Positions 54,401 through 56,082 of a stretch of 64,000 nucleotides of DNA are shown here, piece by piece. The translations under genes were made by a program, and so were the position numbers. The DNA is from Lineus longissimus (lineage: Eukaryota; Nemertea; Pilidiophora; Heteronemertea; Lineidae), in contig NC_088319.1 in the NCBI RefSeq assembly GCF_910592395.1, positions 1,056,001 through 1,120,000 of the forward strand. The letters are read 5' to 3'. Positions within the stretch are counted from its first letter, which is position 1, and the number at the start of each line of letters is the position of its first letter. The notes beneath the pieces are model-generated. The model made no database searches and was not told the DNA's origin. It saw nothing but the letters and a program-made list of their open reading frames with translations.

Positions 54401-56023
54401 CTGCAGAAGCACTCAAAACACATCTTCTCTCCTTGGAATCATCCATTTTCCCTCCAAAATACCTATTTCCCTTTGTTCCCACTAAAAAGTTTGCAACAAT
54501 TTACCAACATGTTGTAAAAATGTTGCTAATTTGTTGCTAGTGAACACAGGGCCTTGAAGGGCTTGTTGCAAAATTGTTGTAAAAATGTTGGTAAAATGTT
54601 GGTAAAATGTTGGTAAAATGTTGGTAAAATGTTGCTAATATTTTACTAGTGTACACCCTGCTTAAGTCAAGTGAAACTCTTAACAAACCTTAGCAGAATG
54701 CCACCATTGAAATGTTGATAATAATGATAGCAAGTAAAAACTTTAAACAGATAGACTTGATTTTTTTAACCAACTGCCACATGTGGTTTTCTTTATTTAG
54801 TAAATTTTGAGGTAAAGTATTACAGAATGAAATACTTGAATACTAGAATTGCCTGGCTCTTCTGATGATTGCACTGGTGAACACCGAAGTCGATGGGATG
54901 TGCAAAGTCATAGCTCGATCCTCTCTCTTGGTCATCTTTGAGATGTGGTCACCAAATATGTTCAAATGCAGCTGCAGATCATTCCTGTCCTGGAAAACAT
55001 GATGAGGAGATAACATTTTAATTTTGATAGAATAGGTAAGCTAGCCAAGTTTTATATCAAAATACAAGGCCAACAACAACTGATAAGGCGCTAGGGCCGA
55101 ATGATCAAGGAAGTTCATTGATATGATTGGGAATACATTGTGATAAGAGTGATGAATCGGCCCCGTTTGAAGCATTGTGCTATGTACAGTGTGCAAGTGT
55201 CAGTGTGTATCAGCTATCGCATTTATTGTTTGTTGACATTTCAAATCGCTGGAGTCGATCCTCAATTGCACTGTTTATGTACATTGGCAACCTTACCCGA
55301 TGATATCAGAACGATGTTTATTATTGTCTTGTTTATTCACATTAGTTCTGCTATGTGACAAGAGTTATTTGTTGAGAAATCCATGATTTAAAGCCGGACT
55401 TTGACATCGTTTCTCAGACCAACCAAGCTGCATTTCGCAGATCGTTTTTCAACGATCGTCGACGAACTATTTCAAATTAATCACATCCAATTAAACAATC
55501 CAAGCCTTCCCTAATGTCATCAACATGCAATAACACAAGCAGCCAAATATTATCGCCTATGAAATTGTGAATTTAATGAGAACTTACCTCTGAATTGACA
55601 GAACGCGATCTATTCCATAGCATGGTCTCCTTACGTCTGAACTGCGCAGACTCGAGACGTGACGTTCGCTGCACGTGTGATTGGACGTGGGATAACTCGC
55701 GCGAAATTTAAAATGCTCTTCTTGGAGGGTGCTCACTAAATTGCGCCAGTAACACCACCTGGTGAGAAATTCATGAACTACGCCTATTGATAATGAAAGA
55801 GAAAGCTTTGCTCTATAAAATTAGATTTGATTCATGATCCCCAACTGAGAAATCAGCTGCTGGAAAAGTTTTTGGAAAATTTCGCTCGGTGCCACCTAGT
55901 GGCCAAACCGCTCATCCTGCCGGACCCACATTTGGTCTATTCAGGAGTCCTGAAGGGTCTCAACGCCTCAGAGGGAAAATCTATCGCCTATCCGCCATAG
56001 TTTTGAAACGTGCCTGTTTAACG

Positions 56024-56082
<59 letters not shown>

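Larger units (their letters stand above)
52928..54662. mobile_element. Outer inverted-repeat transposon of a triple nest, 1.7 kb
   Basis: TAA, then AGGCCTGTGTACACTAGTAA at the left; TTTTACTAGTGTACACCCTG, CT, then TAA at the right. The inverted repeats extend through ATATTAGCAACATTTT. A 3-bp TAA duplication fits PIF/Harbinger-type insertion. Many AATGTTGTAAAA words occur inside both ends. The middle is interrupted by the element at 53276-54284. Confidence 0.85.
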
